Assembly (NCBI GenBank): GCA_030159075.1
Contig: BROG01000130.1
Coordinates: 992,001 to 1,056,000 of the forward strand
Length of the DNA: 64,000 nucleotides
Direction of reading: 5' to 3'
DNA from: Atrina japonica
Taxonomy: Eukaryota; Mollusca; Bivalvia; Pterioida; Pinnidae
A model generated the notes under the pieces. It did not search any database. It was not told the DNA's origin and worked only from the letters and a program-made list of their open reading frames with translations. The position numbers and the translations under genes were made by a program. Positions 14,201 through 26,490 of this stretch are shown piece by piece (within the stretch, counting starts at the first letter, position 1; each line of letters opens with the position of its first letter).

Positions 14201-17148
14201 CTTTTACAGAAGAATGTTTATAATCTGTATATGTGCAAGTATTTCAGTGCTTAATACATATAGATATTTAATACTTACATCCTGACATAGCATGTAACTG
14301 GATTAACTGATGTTCTCAGGTATACACTTAATCTTACTACTTACCACTTACAGCGAATCCTTGTGATGCCGAATATGGACGATTTAATAATTCCTCTTCT
14401 ACAGCCTGATTATCTTGATGATGTGGATTCTGGTACGCTATGAGTGTTAACAAAATATATAATGCTTTCTTCAGCAATTGTGTTACACTGACTTGGGTTG
14501 TGTGTCTTCTTAACTGTAACTTGTAACTTTGATGATCTATATACTAGTATGTGTAAATGACTGTAATATTACCCTAACACTGGGTTGTTTGTTTGTTCTC
14601 TTCTAATCTATCTTATATCTGTGAAAACAATTGATTCTGTTCTTTTACTTATTGTTGTCACGGGAATCTTTTATTTATTTTAAGTTATTTAAAAGCTCTT
14701 TTTTCAAGTTTGAATAACATTACCAATATTTGTATGTTTGTTGCATATTTTTAAGAACAGTTTTGTGATTTAGCTGATGTGTATGGCTTCTTTGATATGT
14801 TGAACATCAAATATACTTGTGATGTAAAAATATATACATGCATATTGCATTCAAAAGCTAAACACAAGGTTCATGTATTTTAAAATAAACAGGTTATAAA
14901 ATTTAGTAGCTTAATTACTGGTTTTCCCATGTAGTGTAGCTGTGCTAAAAATGAAATAAGTTTTTCTAACTGAAATGAAATTCCACATGAAAGATTTGGA
15001 AGAAATAAACATCTCTAAACTAGTGAAAATTCTGTCTAAATAATGCAAGAAGCCTGATGTAAAGATTCATTTCTTTTTATATTGGACCCCTCTGAAAATT
15101 GACCCCTTCTTTCAACTGACCCTCTGTAAACTTATCCCACTGAAAACTGATCCCTCTGAAAACTAACTTCTCTGAAAACTGACCCCTTTGAAAACCAACC
15201 CCTCTGAAAACTGGTCACTTCCTGATACTGATCATATTTACAAAGTTTGAACATCTTCCTTCTATTTTCAGGTATAAGTTAACTTCTGATTACCGATCCT
15301 TCTAAATTCCAAACACCAGAGCTATTATTGTGGTAAAAACACTGTAACTTCCTATTGCCAGTCATACCTGTGTAAAAACATGGCAAACCAAGTCATCAAA
15401 TATTTTTTAGAATTAGTTAAACTCGATTTCAAACACAAATGATAAATGTGGTATAAATTACTAATAAGCATACATAAGGTACAGGGACAATTATCACTGT
15501 TTAGGAGTGGAACTAGAATTATTGACTTATTGTCAACTTCCAAGAATTGAAACCTCCAAAAAACCAAACAAAATTACTGGTCTGAATGTGGATCAGTTTT
15601 TGGAAATTACATTGTACATGAAGTTATGTATGATATGAACAAGTGCCACAACCTATATAAACATTATTGGTAAAAAGCTTTCAATAAGAGTATAACACTG
15701 AATAAGTATGTAGAATATGACTATACGCGTCATGTATAGGATAAATGTGTTTATGCATAAGAATCACAGCTTTTAGCACCTTAATGTCACTTATGAAAAA
15801 AGCCTATTTCTGTGGAACATCTACAAATTGATATTTTAATTGTTTTACAAAATTATTTGTTTCTTGTAACATAAATACATAAACTTTAACCATCATTTTA
15901 GTCTCTAGGCACTGGTATTATATGTCATTACTTTATAATGATTTCTTTACATACATCTACATATATTTCAGTGTGCATGTACATAACTTTCTTGATGTTT
16001 GGTGTATCTGCTTTCATGATTTACATAAATTACTTTTCTGTACTTATGATTTAGTTGGTATTATGTTTACATCATTGTAAGTTGTACATTGTACATCAAC
16101 TTGATTCTGTGATACAAAATTATGTGGTAAGTCTGAAGATTAGAGGTTTACTCTTTATTTTCAATGGCCTGTATGACCAAGTGACTTGAGAAATGTGGGA
16201 GAATTATCACCAGAATTTTTACATTGTCTCTTGCCTCCTCTACGTATTCTAGTCAGGGAGAAAACAGAAAATGTTAGTTGCACAATTGTCCCCCAGGTGA
16301 GCACCTTAAGGCCTCTTTAGCTCCTTGTTAACCTTCAGTGAGGGAAAAGTATTACTGTAAACTAAATACTGTCTTTTGCCACTAGTCAGGGAAGAGACAT
16401 GTCGGAATCTAAGCTGATTATGTCAGTTTACTTGAAAATAGTTGCTTTTCCCTTCCACCATACAAAATTGTCTGCCACCATATAACTGAAAAAAAATTGT
16501 TGACTGTGGTATAAGTAGATTCCTTATGACCAGAGCTTTCATTTGTTGCCATGACTTTTGACCTAGTTCCCTTGACCTAGGACTTTGACCCACATTTTCA
16601 AAATCTTTAACATTTTTTATATTTTTTAAACTATGAGGAATAGGGCTTTGATATTTCAAATGTAGATTTCTTATGGCCAGATCTTTTATTTTGTACTTTG
16701 ACTTTTGACCTTGTGACCATGACCTTAGACTTTGACCTACTTTTCTAAAACTTTATCTGTGACTATATCTTTTAAACTACAAGGGATTTGCCTTTGATAT
16801 TTCACATATAGATTTCTTATGACCAGAGCTTTCATTTGGTACACTGACTTTTGACCTAGTGACCATGACCTTGACCTACTTTTCTAAAAATTTATCCTAA
16901 GCTGAATTGACAGCTGTGGGACAAACATCTATTTTTAAAAATTTCACCCATTTTCAGTTAGCTTTGTTGTCTTCTGAGAAATCTTGTTCATAAACTATGT
17001 AATTGATATATTACATCCATCATTCCTGTTGTTTTATATCATGTGATCTCTTATACAGAGGACCTTTGTCGTACCCAACATGGATGACCTGGTAGTTCCG
17101 TTATTTACGTGTTATCTGCCAAATGGAATGGAACACAGCGAAACTTGA
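5286..17148 (+). CDS. TEX2: TEX2-like SMP-domain lipid-transfer protein, 8 coding exons with alternative last exon
   Basis: Coding exons are 5286-6228, 6841-7070, 7539-8411, 9238-9467, 9800-9889, 11266-11469, 12058-12178, and then either 14354-14443 or 17059-17148. All junctions are GT/AG and phases agree, giving 926 aa with either ending. The start is M at 5286: an in-frame stop at 5265-5267 lies in the same exon, which begins after an acceptor at about 5254. Residues 1-314 are a polar, probably disordered Ser/Lys/Glu-rich region. Residues 316-351 form a hydrophobic hairpin-like membrane segment (LFLYLIIPMPSYFSG...SIGWLIYMWL). About 405-540 is a PH-like region (FNLVGSKVFLFPPG, ENILYLFARTCREKEDWYKRF). 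A Ser-rich linker follows at 565-605, and the SMP domain runs from about 640 (IDCEEQMLWVNALISRCCWD) to 897, interrupted by an acidic exon 5. Family knowledge: TEX2 and yeast Nvj2 are ER-anchored lipid-transfer proteins at ER contacts with late endosomes/lysosomes or Golgi. Human TEX2 is longer, mainly in the N-terminal region. The family call rests on recognised domain order, not a database search. Confidence 0.92.
10190..11065. mobile_element. Compositionally distinct insertion in TEX2 intron 5
   Basis: This 0.9 kb is richer in CpG and balanced purine/pyrimidine than its flanks, with motifs such as cacgcatctttatgtcaccc, gtagcactagtgcggctaca and cctcacggggtac. Near each end occurs a cctggtgtcc motif (at about 10299 and 10980). 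No reading frame of note. It is probably a non-autonomous element, class unknown. Confidence 0.35.
13599..14071. mobile_element. Non-autonomous Tigger/mariner-type element, 473 bp, TEX2 intron 7
   Basis: The terminal inverted repeats are cagtcaactccatttataa and, on the other strand, cagtccaactccacttataa. It is flanked on both sides by TA (13597-13598 and 14072-14073), the target of Tc1/mariner elements. Internal 'tctcgttatagccggatttcg' text is characteristic of this kind of repeat. Confidence 0.7.
14354..14443 (+). CDS. TEX2: TEX2 alternative terminal exon 8a
   Basis: This exon follows an acceptor (ccacttacag) and joins exon 7 in phase 0. It encodes 29 aa and a stop: RILVMPNMDDLIIPL, then LQPDYLDDVDSGTL. 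It shares the pattern R-x-(L/F)-V-x-P-N-M-D-D-L-x-x-P-L with exon 8b and is exactly the same length (90 nt including the stop). A possible poly(A) signal aataaa is at 14884-14889. The acidic tail after the shared core differs from that of 8b. A weak GT inside the exon (ggtacgc, near 14431) would break phase with 8b, so I read 8a as terminal. Confidence 0.82.
   Translation, partial: RILVMPNMDDLIIPLLQPDYLDDVDSGTL
15084..15220. repeat. Imperfect 17-18-bp tandem repeat
   Basis: About eight units of the type ctctgaaaactgacccc. It lies in the intron between TEX2 exons 8a and 8b. Confidence 0.7.
16520..16900. repeat. 146-bp tandem repeat, three copies, between TEX2 8a and 8b
   Basis: The copies start at about 16525, 16671 and 16817 with ttatgaccagagctttcatt or variants, followed by gacttttgacc and gaccttgacctacttttcta. 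A related single copy is in ARPC1 intron 7 near 53620-53910, so it is a dispersed family locally amplified. Confidence 0.75.
17059..17148 (+). CDS. TEX2: TEX2 alternative terminal exon 8b
   Basis: The acceptor is ctcttatacag and the exon joins exon 7 in phase 0. It encodes RTFVVPNMDDLVVPL, then FTCYLPNGMEHSET and a stop (29 aa). Its first half is clearly homologous to exon 8a and the distal tails diverge, as expected for an old tandem exon duplication. It lies 2.6 kb downstream of 8a, beyond a 146-bp repeat triplet. Nothing in the genomic sequence says which ending dominates. Several aataaa hexamers occur downstream, for example near 18051 and 18165. Confidence 0.82.
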   Translation, partial: RTFVVPNMDDLVVPLFTCYLPNGMEHSET

Positions 17149-18925
17149 TACTGAGAGTGAATACAGTATTTGTGAATCAAGACAAACAAATCGCTTTTTG
17201 ATGTCAGGTTTGCTTATAACATGTATAAATGATAATTGTCTGTTGTTTAAGTAAGAGCTTAGTTTACTTCTTAAATTGTTTGATGAGTATGGTTATGTAT
17301 TTCTATTTTTATAGATATGTACAATAGACTATGTAAATGCTCACAACCATCCCCTTGTAAAACATATGGGGTTGTCATAATAAACAATATTTCCTGTATA
17401 TTGGTAGTAATAATTTATGATGTATATTAAGTATTGTATACAATGACATCTGCATATGTAAATGTAAAAATCAGTGATGGGTGTTGGATATAATACCATG
17501 TTTACCAGTGTTGTAATATGGAAAGGTAAGAAGGGTACTGAGTTTGTGCTCATGTATTGCATGTTTGTATACTTTAAAATCCTGTATTTTGATGTATGTA
17601 ATCCAGGTCTGAACTTTAATGTAAGATAAACTTGTCATGCTTTACAGGGAGAAAGTGATAATGATGAATTATAGCTTAATGGTACATATATTGATAATTC
17701 ATTTTTGGCCTTTTGAGTTACATTGTACATGTTGTAACTGATATTTGACAGTCAACATATCTGTTTACATCATGGTATTTGATTGACAGTCAACATGTCC
17801 ATTTTAATGGTAACTTAGGGAATAGTGGAATAAGATTTTTTAAACAATCTAAACTTGAATCTGTCCATTATGTTTTTCTAATTGATAATCAAATATGTTA
17901 CGTCTATCGGATATCGATATATATATCACAAAATTTATTTATATAAAGTATTTTGTTTCTTTGTTTTTAGTTTTATAGTACTAGTAGTATTTTTGAATAT
18001 AAATACTCATACTTAGGGGCATAAGTTCTTAAGTGTTCTTTGGATAGCTTAATAAATTTATGATACACAGATACCCACCAGACATGTGAAATTGACATAA
18101 AAACTAATACAAACATTACCCCCAACCTTTATTCTTTGTCAAAACTTGCCTTAATATTCCCATCAATAAACCTGATGTATTAAGTCAGGTATCTAAAGCT
18201 CAATGCATATTTACACAAGTACATATGCACAAGTCTCTCTTAGTATTTAATTGTGAATATGTGATATTATCAAAGAAATTTATAAACTCAAATCATCAAG
18301 TACTCTAATGGCCATGTATTTTTGAAGTTTAATGTGGCAGAGATTTATATTTAGAAAAAGAAAATATCCAAATCACTGTCACATACATGCATTATTTAAA
18401 GATAAATCAACTTTTACTTTAAAAATATATATTTTTGTATTTTTCAAACTAATAGATTGCACAGAAGATATTCAACAATAATTTTATAGATATTTAACAG
18501 GCTTTTAATACTTTCTTTGAATCATCATCTGCACTTCATTAGACTATAGTATTTTAATGTCTAAGAAAAATGATATACTACATTTAAAAATGATACACTT
18601 CATTTAAAAAGGAAATATTTTATTCCAATGAACATTTTAATTAATTCAGATGTTTTGTTTTTCCTGGTTAAAACCGGTAATGTTAGATCATATTTAATTA
18701 TTTTAAAGTATCTTATAGAATGTTGGTAATCGTAAAAAAAATAGTTTTAAAAAAAAGATTTGAATAATCTTTGAGCATGACTGTGTATATATCTATCAAG
18801 GTAAATTGGCTCATGTTGACAAACACAACAAGTCTAAATCAAATACTGTTTTGGTTTTTGACCTCACCCAGATGTACCTCTTTACCTTAGTATACCAAAC
18901 ATTGGTAAACTTTTCATAATCATTA
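17149..18925 (+). other. TEX2 3' UTR and flanking unique AT-rich DNA
   Basis: No coding signal on either strand. The sequence is AT-rich with candidate aataaa signals near 18051 and 18165. The first part is presumably the 3' UTR of the exon 8b transcript. The transcript end cannot be placed from sequence alone. Confidence 0.4.
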
Positions 18926-18928
18926 GAC

Positions 18929-19075
18929 ACATTTGCCCCAGTCATTAGACATGTGTGTGCCAGTCATTGGACACATGTGTGTCAGTCATTAGACAAGTGT
19001 GTGCCAGTCATTAGACACATGTGTCAGTCATTAGACAAGTGTGTGGCAATCATTAGACACATGTGTGCCAGTATG
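18929..19075. repeat. About 22-bp minisatellite
   Basis: Six or seven units like cattagacacatgtgtgccagt with small length changes. It is intergenic, downstream of TEX2. Confidence 0.8.
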
Positions 19076-19960
19076 CATTGTATTTTTTGGATAAGTTAGT
19101 ATTCAATGTATGTGTCGTCCTGTGGGTATTTGAGCCATTGTATAACAATCATCACACTCATATATGTTAGCTTTTACTATAGTATTTCTGTAAATCAACA
19201 TTAACATATACACATGCATTTTTTACTTTGATTTTCATTTCCCTAAAAATCAAAAATTTCATTTGTCCATGCTTTCATCTCAAAATATTTTTCAGTTTAA
19301 CACTAAGACAGAACAAAATTGCTAAAAATAACTGAAAGTATTTTGTATTATACAGAAAATTATATGCCATATCATTGTGCAATTATAGGATAAAGTATTA
19401 TATAGCATACAGGTATAATAGATGTAATATGACCAGTTTTAGCTATTTCTGTCCTACAGACCTTAGTAAATTGGTAAAACAATAGAAAATAACATATTTA
19501 TATATAGGGATGTACACTGAAACAGATGTGATGGTGAGAATTTTAAAAACTGTTTAAGTACTCTTAACTTAATCAACAGGTTTTTTGACAAATGGTTGTG
19601 TCATAATAGATCAAGTCAAGTCTTTATACATACTAATACATTTGTTACATTTTACATACATCTGTTATATTATGCATTCATTTATTACATTTTACATGTA
19701 TACATCTATTACATGACATACATTTCAGCATAAAAATACCTTAAAAAGACACATATTTTGTTCAATGATATATAATGATTTACAAGTTCTGTTGTATGTA
19801 GAATTGGGAATTGTAATGTGTATCAAAGCTTGATAAAGATATATTGATGTACACAATAGCCCTCTAGTCTGTCAAGGATGTTAATACCATGTAAGTTTAG
19901 TGATAATCAATTTTATTGTCTTTTTGCCAAAATGTCTGCTCTGTAAGTATAAGTACAAAG

Positions 19961-20069
<109 letters not shown>

Positions 20070-20639
20070 CCCATTCATATTAGAATTATTCCTTATTTCA
20101 GTTCATTTATTTTGGAGTTGTAAGTAATGGCGAAATTAGATAAAAGTCCATTTGATATCATATTTACTTTGTGCTTCTCATTCACTCAGGATACACATTT
20201 CCTTAGGTCATTGAGGAATGCTGTCCTTGAACCTGAATGCCAAATTTGTAACCTTTTGGGTTTTCTTGCTCAATGCAACATATGCTCAGTACTCAGTTAA
20301 TGAATTTTGTTTGAACATTTTTTTTAAATTATTCTTTTTCAATATATTTCACAAGCAGCATTTCTTTTTATTTGACCATTTTATTGACACAGCAAGGAAA
20401 TTATACAAACACTCAGTATTCAATTGTTTCAGTTTATCTACTGATACTTTCTGACTCTGTACAATAGAAATACACTTAAGGGTCCCTGTTGATAATGTAT
20501 CATAACTATGTGTAAATATGAAAGTTGTTTCTGATGTTTGCATACATCAGTTTAATTGATACTGAATTTAATTTCTATGTTAAGTCACTGCTTATATTTT
20601 GTGTACATTGGGATTATTAGCTAAGAGAGTTGTACAAAT

Positions 20640-20880
20640 CTAGTTCATTTCTAGTAATTCATTTTATTTAATTTGTATTCACACTCTTCAGTAATTTATT
20701 GTATCTAATTTGTATTCATGCATTCTATCCAGTAATTTATTTTATCTAATACACTCTCTCCAGTAATTTATTGTATCTAATTTATATTCATGCACTATCC
20801 AGTAATTTATAGTATCTAATTTGTATTAATGCACTCACTCTAGTAATTTATTTTATTTAATTTGTATTTTTACACTTTTG
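20640..20880. repeat. Imperfect 45-55-bp tandem repeat
   Basis: About five units contain cagtaatttattgtatctaa and tttgtattcatgcactc with variable spacing. Confidence 0.7.
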
Positions 20881-20889
20881 CAACATAAT

Positions 20890-22930
20890 ATTATGTATTT
20901 TTCTCTCTCAGATGATTTTTCATTCCAATTCTGTAATAAATATAAACGGACTGGTTGCCTTTTTATGTCTGCAATAAATATAAATTGACTGGTTACCTTT
21001 TATGTCTCTGAGATTGTCTGTTTGTCAGTTTGCAACATTTTAGTGCCCATCAGTTGGATATATAGTCTTATCTGATAATACAATTACTGTACATATGTAC
21101 TACATACATACAGATTACATGTTAATGTTATTGACCCAATTTGTGTCCTGGGGCAATAAAAGGATTCAAATATTGGTAGTTTGGGGATGACTTTTTAAGG
21201 CCTGTTCAGCTGAACTTCAAACCAAGGAAGGAACAAGGCCAAGTGTACTAATCCTCTAATGTACCTATAAAATCCTGGGGCCACTTAAAACAATAAGGAC
21301 AAAGGCACTTGTTAGATTCAGTAGGTTATTCTGGTATACTATTTCTGTGATTTTTTAAAGAAATTTATAGATCTAACTCTAACTCAGGAAATATAACATA
21401 TAGCCTATTCATTATGAATTAAGTAGAGGAAAGACATATGTTTACAGCAATAAGAAATAACAAAGTTAACATTATTTTAAATGTACTTGCTTCATGTTTC
21501 TTATGACTTGGAGGTACATGTCAAGGTCATATACAGTGTCTCAGATTTAGTTCCTTTGAACACTTTGAAATGAAATGTTAGTGTGATGAGGTGGGATATT
21601 GCAGAGTCAAAGATTATAAACTTCCAGAATGGAAAAGTATATATATGGCATGACAAAGTCACTTATCAGAAGTTTAAAAGAGGAAGAAATTTGACTATGG
21701 CACCAGGTGGGCAGGTTATCTATAACTGCTTAACAATTTCACATCTCTGGGAAAGGTATATAAACAAATTTTTATTTTGCATTCAGGGCATAAAACCAGT
21801 CAGGAAACGGAAAAACAGTAGATCTAACATTTAATCTGGATCCATTTGAACTTTTCTGATGTAGAAATCCATGGTTCTGTGATAATTTTAGATTATTTAT
21901 AGAGATTTATGTATAGTACGGTAAGTTTTCAGGACTATAAAGTGGACAAATGATTCTGTAATCAGATTGAATAAGTAGGCAGATTTTTCTTGATACAATG
22001 TATATGCTGAATTATAAAATGTTTGCGTGTACATCATGTATATATATTAATTATTATTATCGTGATAGTGTTGATTTCATTGTTTAAGTTAATTGATTTT
22101 TTCTTTGTTGCTGTTTTGATTTACAATTGTTTTTAAGCATTAAGTATGCAGATATCATTCTTCCATTAGTGAATTCCTTCTTGTTGTGTTTGATATGTGC
22201 ACAGAGTATACCCAACAAACAAAGCACACTATGCCATTTAAAAGTGGTCCTCAAATGAGGTTTATATAGTATGGTTTTTGACAAATTAGTTTACTGACAG
22301 TCATGTTCTCCCAAGATAGGCCCACTATACTATACATTGTACATGCTTTTGATATAATTGTTCAGGGACAAGAATTTTCCTCCAAATGGAGGAATTCCTC
22401 ATGTGACAAAGTTTTGCTACATTGTTAATTCTTTATTTCCTCTTATAAAAGCCTATAAAAGTGGCATTCTTCCATTTTTGCCTCTCAATGTTCTGATCTC
22501 AGATTATTGTATACATGTATAATATATGTATCAATGTTTTTACTGTTATGGTATTTGCTGGGTTTATACAAAGTGTCATTGTAAATATTTTGCTACTGAT
22601 ACATGGAAATCATATACATATATATTGTATATCTGTTCTAGCTTGTCAAACCTACATAATTAATAGGTAGATTTACCTGAAATTTCAACATAGCGGTGCA
22701 TGACAGTCAGTTATCCTTGTTAATGTTTCTTTTACATATATAATGTTATGTGATCTTTATATTATAAAAAGAAATTATAATGATACAAACAATTACCATA
22801 TTGTTACAGTTAAGTTTTGTTTTATTTTTTGTTTAACATTGTAACAAGATAGACCACATGACACATCAGTTTTCACCTTGAAGCTCCAAGACTCTCCCTT
22901 TTAATGCCAAGTTCCTGGTGACAGTTGGAA
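20890..22930. other. No gene or clear repeat recognised
   Basis: AT-rich intergenic DNA. Open frames here are short and unconvincing, with neither recognisable domains nor splice context. Confidence 0.4.
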
Positions 22931-22934
22931 TCTA

Positions 22935-23082
22935 TCGCTACCTACCTTGAGGCTATGACAAAGGAATCTCAATCTGATCGTAAGATTCTTGAATGACAAA
23001 CCTGAGGCTTGCTGAGGGATTATCATTCAAGAATCTTATCCCGAGGATTGAGATTCCTTTGTCATACCCTCAAGGTAGGGGT
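22935..23082. repeat. Imperfect long hairpin (about 65-bp arms)
   Basis: The left arm includes ctaccttgaggctatgac, aaaggaatctcaatc and aagattcttgaatgac. The right arm is the reverse complement in order: cattcaagaatctta, gattgagattcctttgtca, ctcaaggtag. The loop is at about 23003-23023. It is probably a MITE. Confidence 0.7.
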
Positions 23083-23514
23083 TATTTACTTTTCTCCCAT
23101 GTTTTAAATACATGTATATGTAGATCTACACAAATAAAATTTGACATTATGCACGGCATTCTAGATCCCATGCACAGACTTCCTACATCATATAAATTGT
23201 ATTGTGACGTCATAGTGCATTTAGCTTGTCAATACCCTACGGGTTGACAAGGAAATCATTCCTTGTTAAAATGAAGGAAAAATCTGTGAACAATGGGAGA
23301 AAGAAATATGATTTTACTTTCAGATTTGACCAAGCACAGATTTGGAATCACCCTCTTTATCTTCAGAGGAGCACACTCCCCTCCATACCACACTAAGTTT
23401 TATGTAATTGATGTGTTTGTCAATACATGGTATCTTCAACATATATTCTTCCATTGAAAATGCATACTATATCAATATACAAGTACATGTAATTCAAAAA
23501 TACTGATAGAGTTA

Positions 23515-23720
23515 TGTGTCATAGCCTTCTCCATTGCTACATGTATTAGCACTTGTGTTGATAGCGAGAGTTATATGCAATAGCCTAGTTGGTATAGTTA
23601 TAACTGAGTCTCCATCACTATTGCTACATGTATTAGCTTGTGTTGATAGTGAGAGTTATATGTCATGACCTAATTATCCCCTAGTCTCAATTACTACTGC
23701 TAGAACACCTATTAGCACTT
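23515..23720. repeat. About 90-bp tandem repeat, about 2.5 copies
   Basis: The shared blocks are attgctacatgtattag, cttgtgttgatag and gagagttatatg. The third copy is diverged. Confidence 0.6.
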
Positions 23721-24546
23721 GTGTCAATAGCAACATTTGTTTTACATGGAGCAAAATCTATTAACTGCTAAATAATATCTTTCTAGTAATCCTTCTTATA
23801 TATATATTTCTCTTACTTCACTGGAAGTTCTCTCTTCAATATGGTGCAACTACTAGTATGTTATTGGTAATAATGGAGATTTTTTTTTTATTATGGGCAA
23901 TGTGCTGGTGACTTCGTGGGTGTGTCTTTTTGGACCAATGAAAATGTGACTTATGCAGTCTTGTAAGGTTATCGAATGGCAATGATATGTAAACATTACT
24001 AACATTATAAACAACACCAAATACATAAAAACCATATTTAAAGAATTCTTTTCATAATCTTGGATAGGATCGAATCATCATATGTATTACGAATATGGTT
24101 TACACCTACGAGAGGTCATTTGCATGTAACCCCATAGTGGATTGCATTAGATCCTATACGCAACATATCGGAAAACAGGAGCACTTAATTAATTTAGTAA
24201 GATTGGATTACTTGTAGCTGCCATAAAGAAGTGACTTGGAGCATGTGTTACAAATATTTATATCAAATGGTACTGTGGAACTGAATATTACAAATTTGAA
24301 AAAACAGAAATATTGGATACCACACGAGTCAAATATTTATTTAAATAAAACTGAATATATTGATGAAAACTTACTTACCAGATATATTTATATTCCATTC
24401 ACTTAGTATTATTAATTAGCTTTGAATGTGGACTGTGCAGTGTCTTTAAGCATATCTATGATGGCTGGGGCCTAGCATTATAAAATTTAAGTACAGATGT
24501 TAAGTAAAACTGTCAAACCAAAGCAATTCTGCAGTTTAATCATGTC

Positions 24547-25500
24547 AGGTCCTGCTCTCAGAATGCTTGTTTAAAATGGTTTCACAGGTAGAGGACATTT
24601 ACTGATTCATTAATAGACCCTTTCACGATAACTGCATTCCTACTAATCTCACCTGCGCACTTATCACTTCCGAGTGGTAACAAGACGTTTCGTACTCAAC
24701 ACATCATATCCGATGAAATTTAAATCGTACACAGGGAACAGTTAGTCTTTAATTGGGTAGAAATGTTTTGAGCATGAAACTTCTCGATACCACTTGGAAG
24801 TGCTTGTGCGCAGGTGAAATCAGTAGGAACGCAGTTATTGTGAAAGGGTCTATACTCTTAGAATATATTTGTTTTTAATGGTTTCACATGTAGCAGACAC
24901 ATATGGATTCATCATTATTCTCAGAATGCTTGTTTATAATGGTTTCATGGGCAGTTGACATGTATTGATTCATCAGTACTCTCCAAATGCTTGTTTTAAC
25001 AGGAAGGGGACATGTAGTGATTCATCTGTACTCTCAGAATGCTTGTTTATAGTGGTTTCTTGGGTAGTCGACATGATTCATCAGTACTCTCCAAATGCTT
25101 GTTTATAATAACAGGAAAGGGGGCATGTAGTCATTCATCTGTACTCTCAGAATGCTTTTTTATAATGGTTTCATGGGTAGTTGACATGGTTCATCAGTAC
25201 TTTCCAAACGCTTGTTTATAATGGTTTAACAGGAAGGGGACATGTAGTAATTCATATTTACTCTCAGAATGCTTGTTTATAATGGTTCCGTGGGCAGTTG
25301 ACATGTATTGATTCATCAGTACTCTCCAAATGCTTGTTTTTAACACGAAGGGGACATGTAGTGATTCATCTGTACTCTCAGAATGCTTATTTATAATGGT
25401 TTCATGGGCAGTCGACATGATTCATCAGTACTCTCCAAATGCTTGTTTATAATTATAATGGTTCAACAAGTAGGGGACATGTAGTGATTCATCAATACTC
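24547..25500. repeat. About 60-bp minisatellite with alternating variants, interrupted by a MITE
   Basis: Two unit types alternate. One is tactctcagaatgcttg plus tttataatggtttcatggg. The other is tactctccaaatgcttg plus aacaggaaggggacatgta, both ending gattcatc. One unit (24547-24612) lies left of the MITE and the rest resume at about 24853. Confidence 0.85.
24616..24850. mobile_element. MITE, 235 bp, TA target duplication
   Basis: The left end is gaccctttcacgataactgc and the right end in reverse is gaccctttcacaataactgc. Inverted arms of about 60-90 bp include cacctgcgcac and cacttcc-agtggta. It is flanked by TA on both sides, and sits inside a tandem-repeat array. Confidence 0.85.
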
Positions 25501-25509
25501 TGTGTTTGC

Positions 25510-26325
25510 ATGTGATTTTAAGTACTTACGTTTTGTTCTTTAAGAGTCTATTTCTATATACATCTAGTGTACATCAGGTCTGTTGATTTTTCAGATCCTA
25601 CATTTTAGCACATTCTAAAATGGTCAGTCTGAGAAAAACCTTGTCAGAAACGAGCATAGAACAGATAAATGATAGATTTTATAATTTTTGAGTTGGATGT
25701 CAATGGTACAAAAATTAAGCATGGGTATGGATAAGCCTACATGTTTTTCTCTCTTTTTAAAGGATTTAACAATGATATACTTGAGAGCAATATTGTTATA
25801 TATCAATCTTTTATTTATTTTTTCAAGCTAACCATTAAATATGGTTTCCATAGGCTGCAGTTATATTAAAAGAAAAGAAATTTATCATTATTTTACTACA
25901 TATGTTGATTTTTTGTTTGGTTTATATCAATTAATTTTGTTTACACATGGGTTTATATTGCTTACAAAGAAAATTTGACAGCATGATGTTACGTAGATTG
26001 ATCAGCATTGTCTTAGAACTTATAAAAAGCATAGATTGACCAATCACACTATCAGTTGAAAAACAATATTGTGAAAAGCAAGAAGATTTGAAGAGTTACA
26101 TTCAGGATTTTGAAGCATTTATGAAACTTTTTGTTTTTATATGTATATTTATATCATAACAGTGTTTGCTGTTATAAGAAACATTTAGAGTGTATTTATA
26201 ATACAGTTAAGACATGATTTTCTCCCTGAAAGGTTTCTGGTTGCCTTATTTATTTATCATTTGCTTTTTCTTTTTTAAATTTATAGGTGCTATTTCACTT
26301 TTTTTTGTTTATTCATTTGTCAATT
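25510..26325. other. No gene or clear repeat recognised
   Basis: AT-rich intergenic sequence without a supportable exon. Confidence 0.4.
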
Positions 26326-26329
26326 CTCT

Positions 26330-26490
26330 CATATGTGGCCTCTGTGGCTGAGTGGTTAGATCTTCCTGCTTTGAACTATGAAGTCTCTCATTCTAGTCAA
26401 GGCAAGTTTGTGTCCCACACGAATCTATGCTGTTTTTGTGAGAAAATTTGCCAGTTTACTCACAGAAAACCGATGGTCTCTACCATAAAA
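26330..26490 (+). mobile_element. tRNA-derived SINE, 5' part
   Basis: The head ggcctctgtggctgagtggt is related to the copy at 46548. It continues into a body with gagaaaatttgccagtttac. The B box is degraded and the 3' end is missing or unrecognisable. Confidence 0.55.

Noticed and set aside
21583..21834. 83-aa plus-strand frame
   Set aside because: No recognised domain, no splice context, and codon use like random AT-rich DNA.
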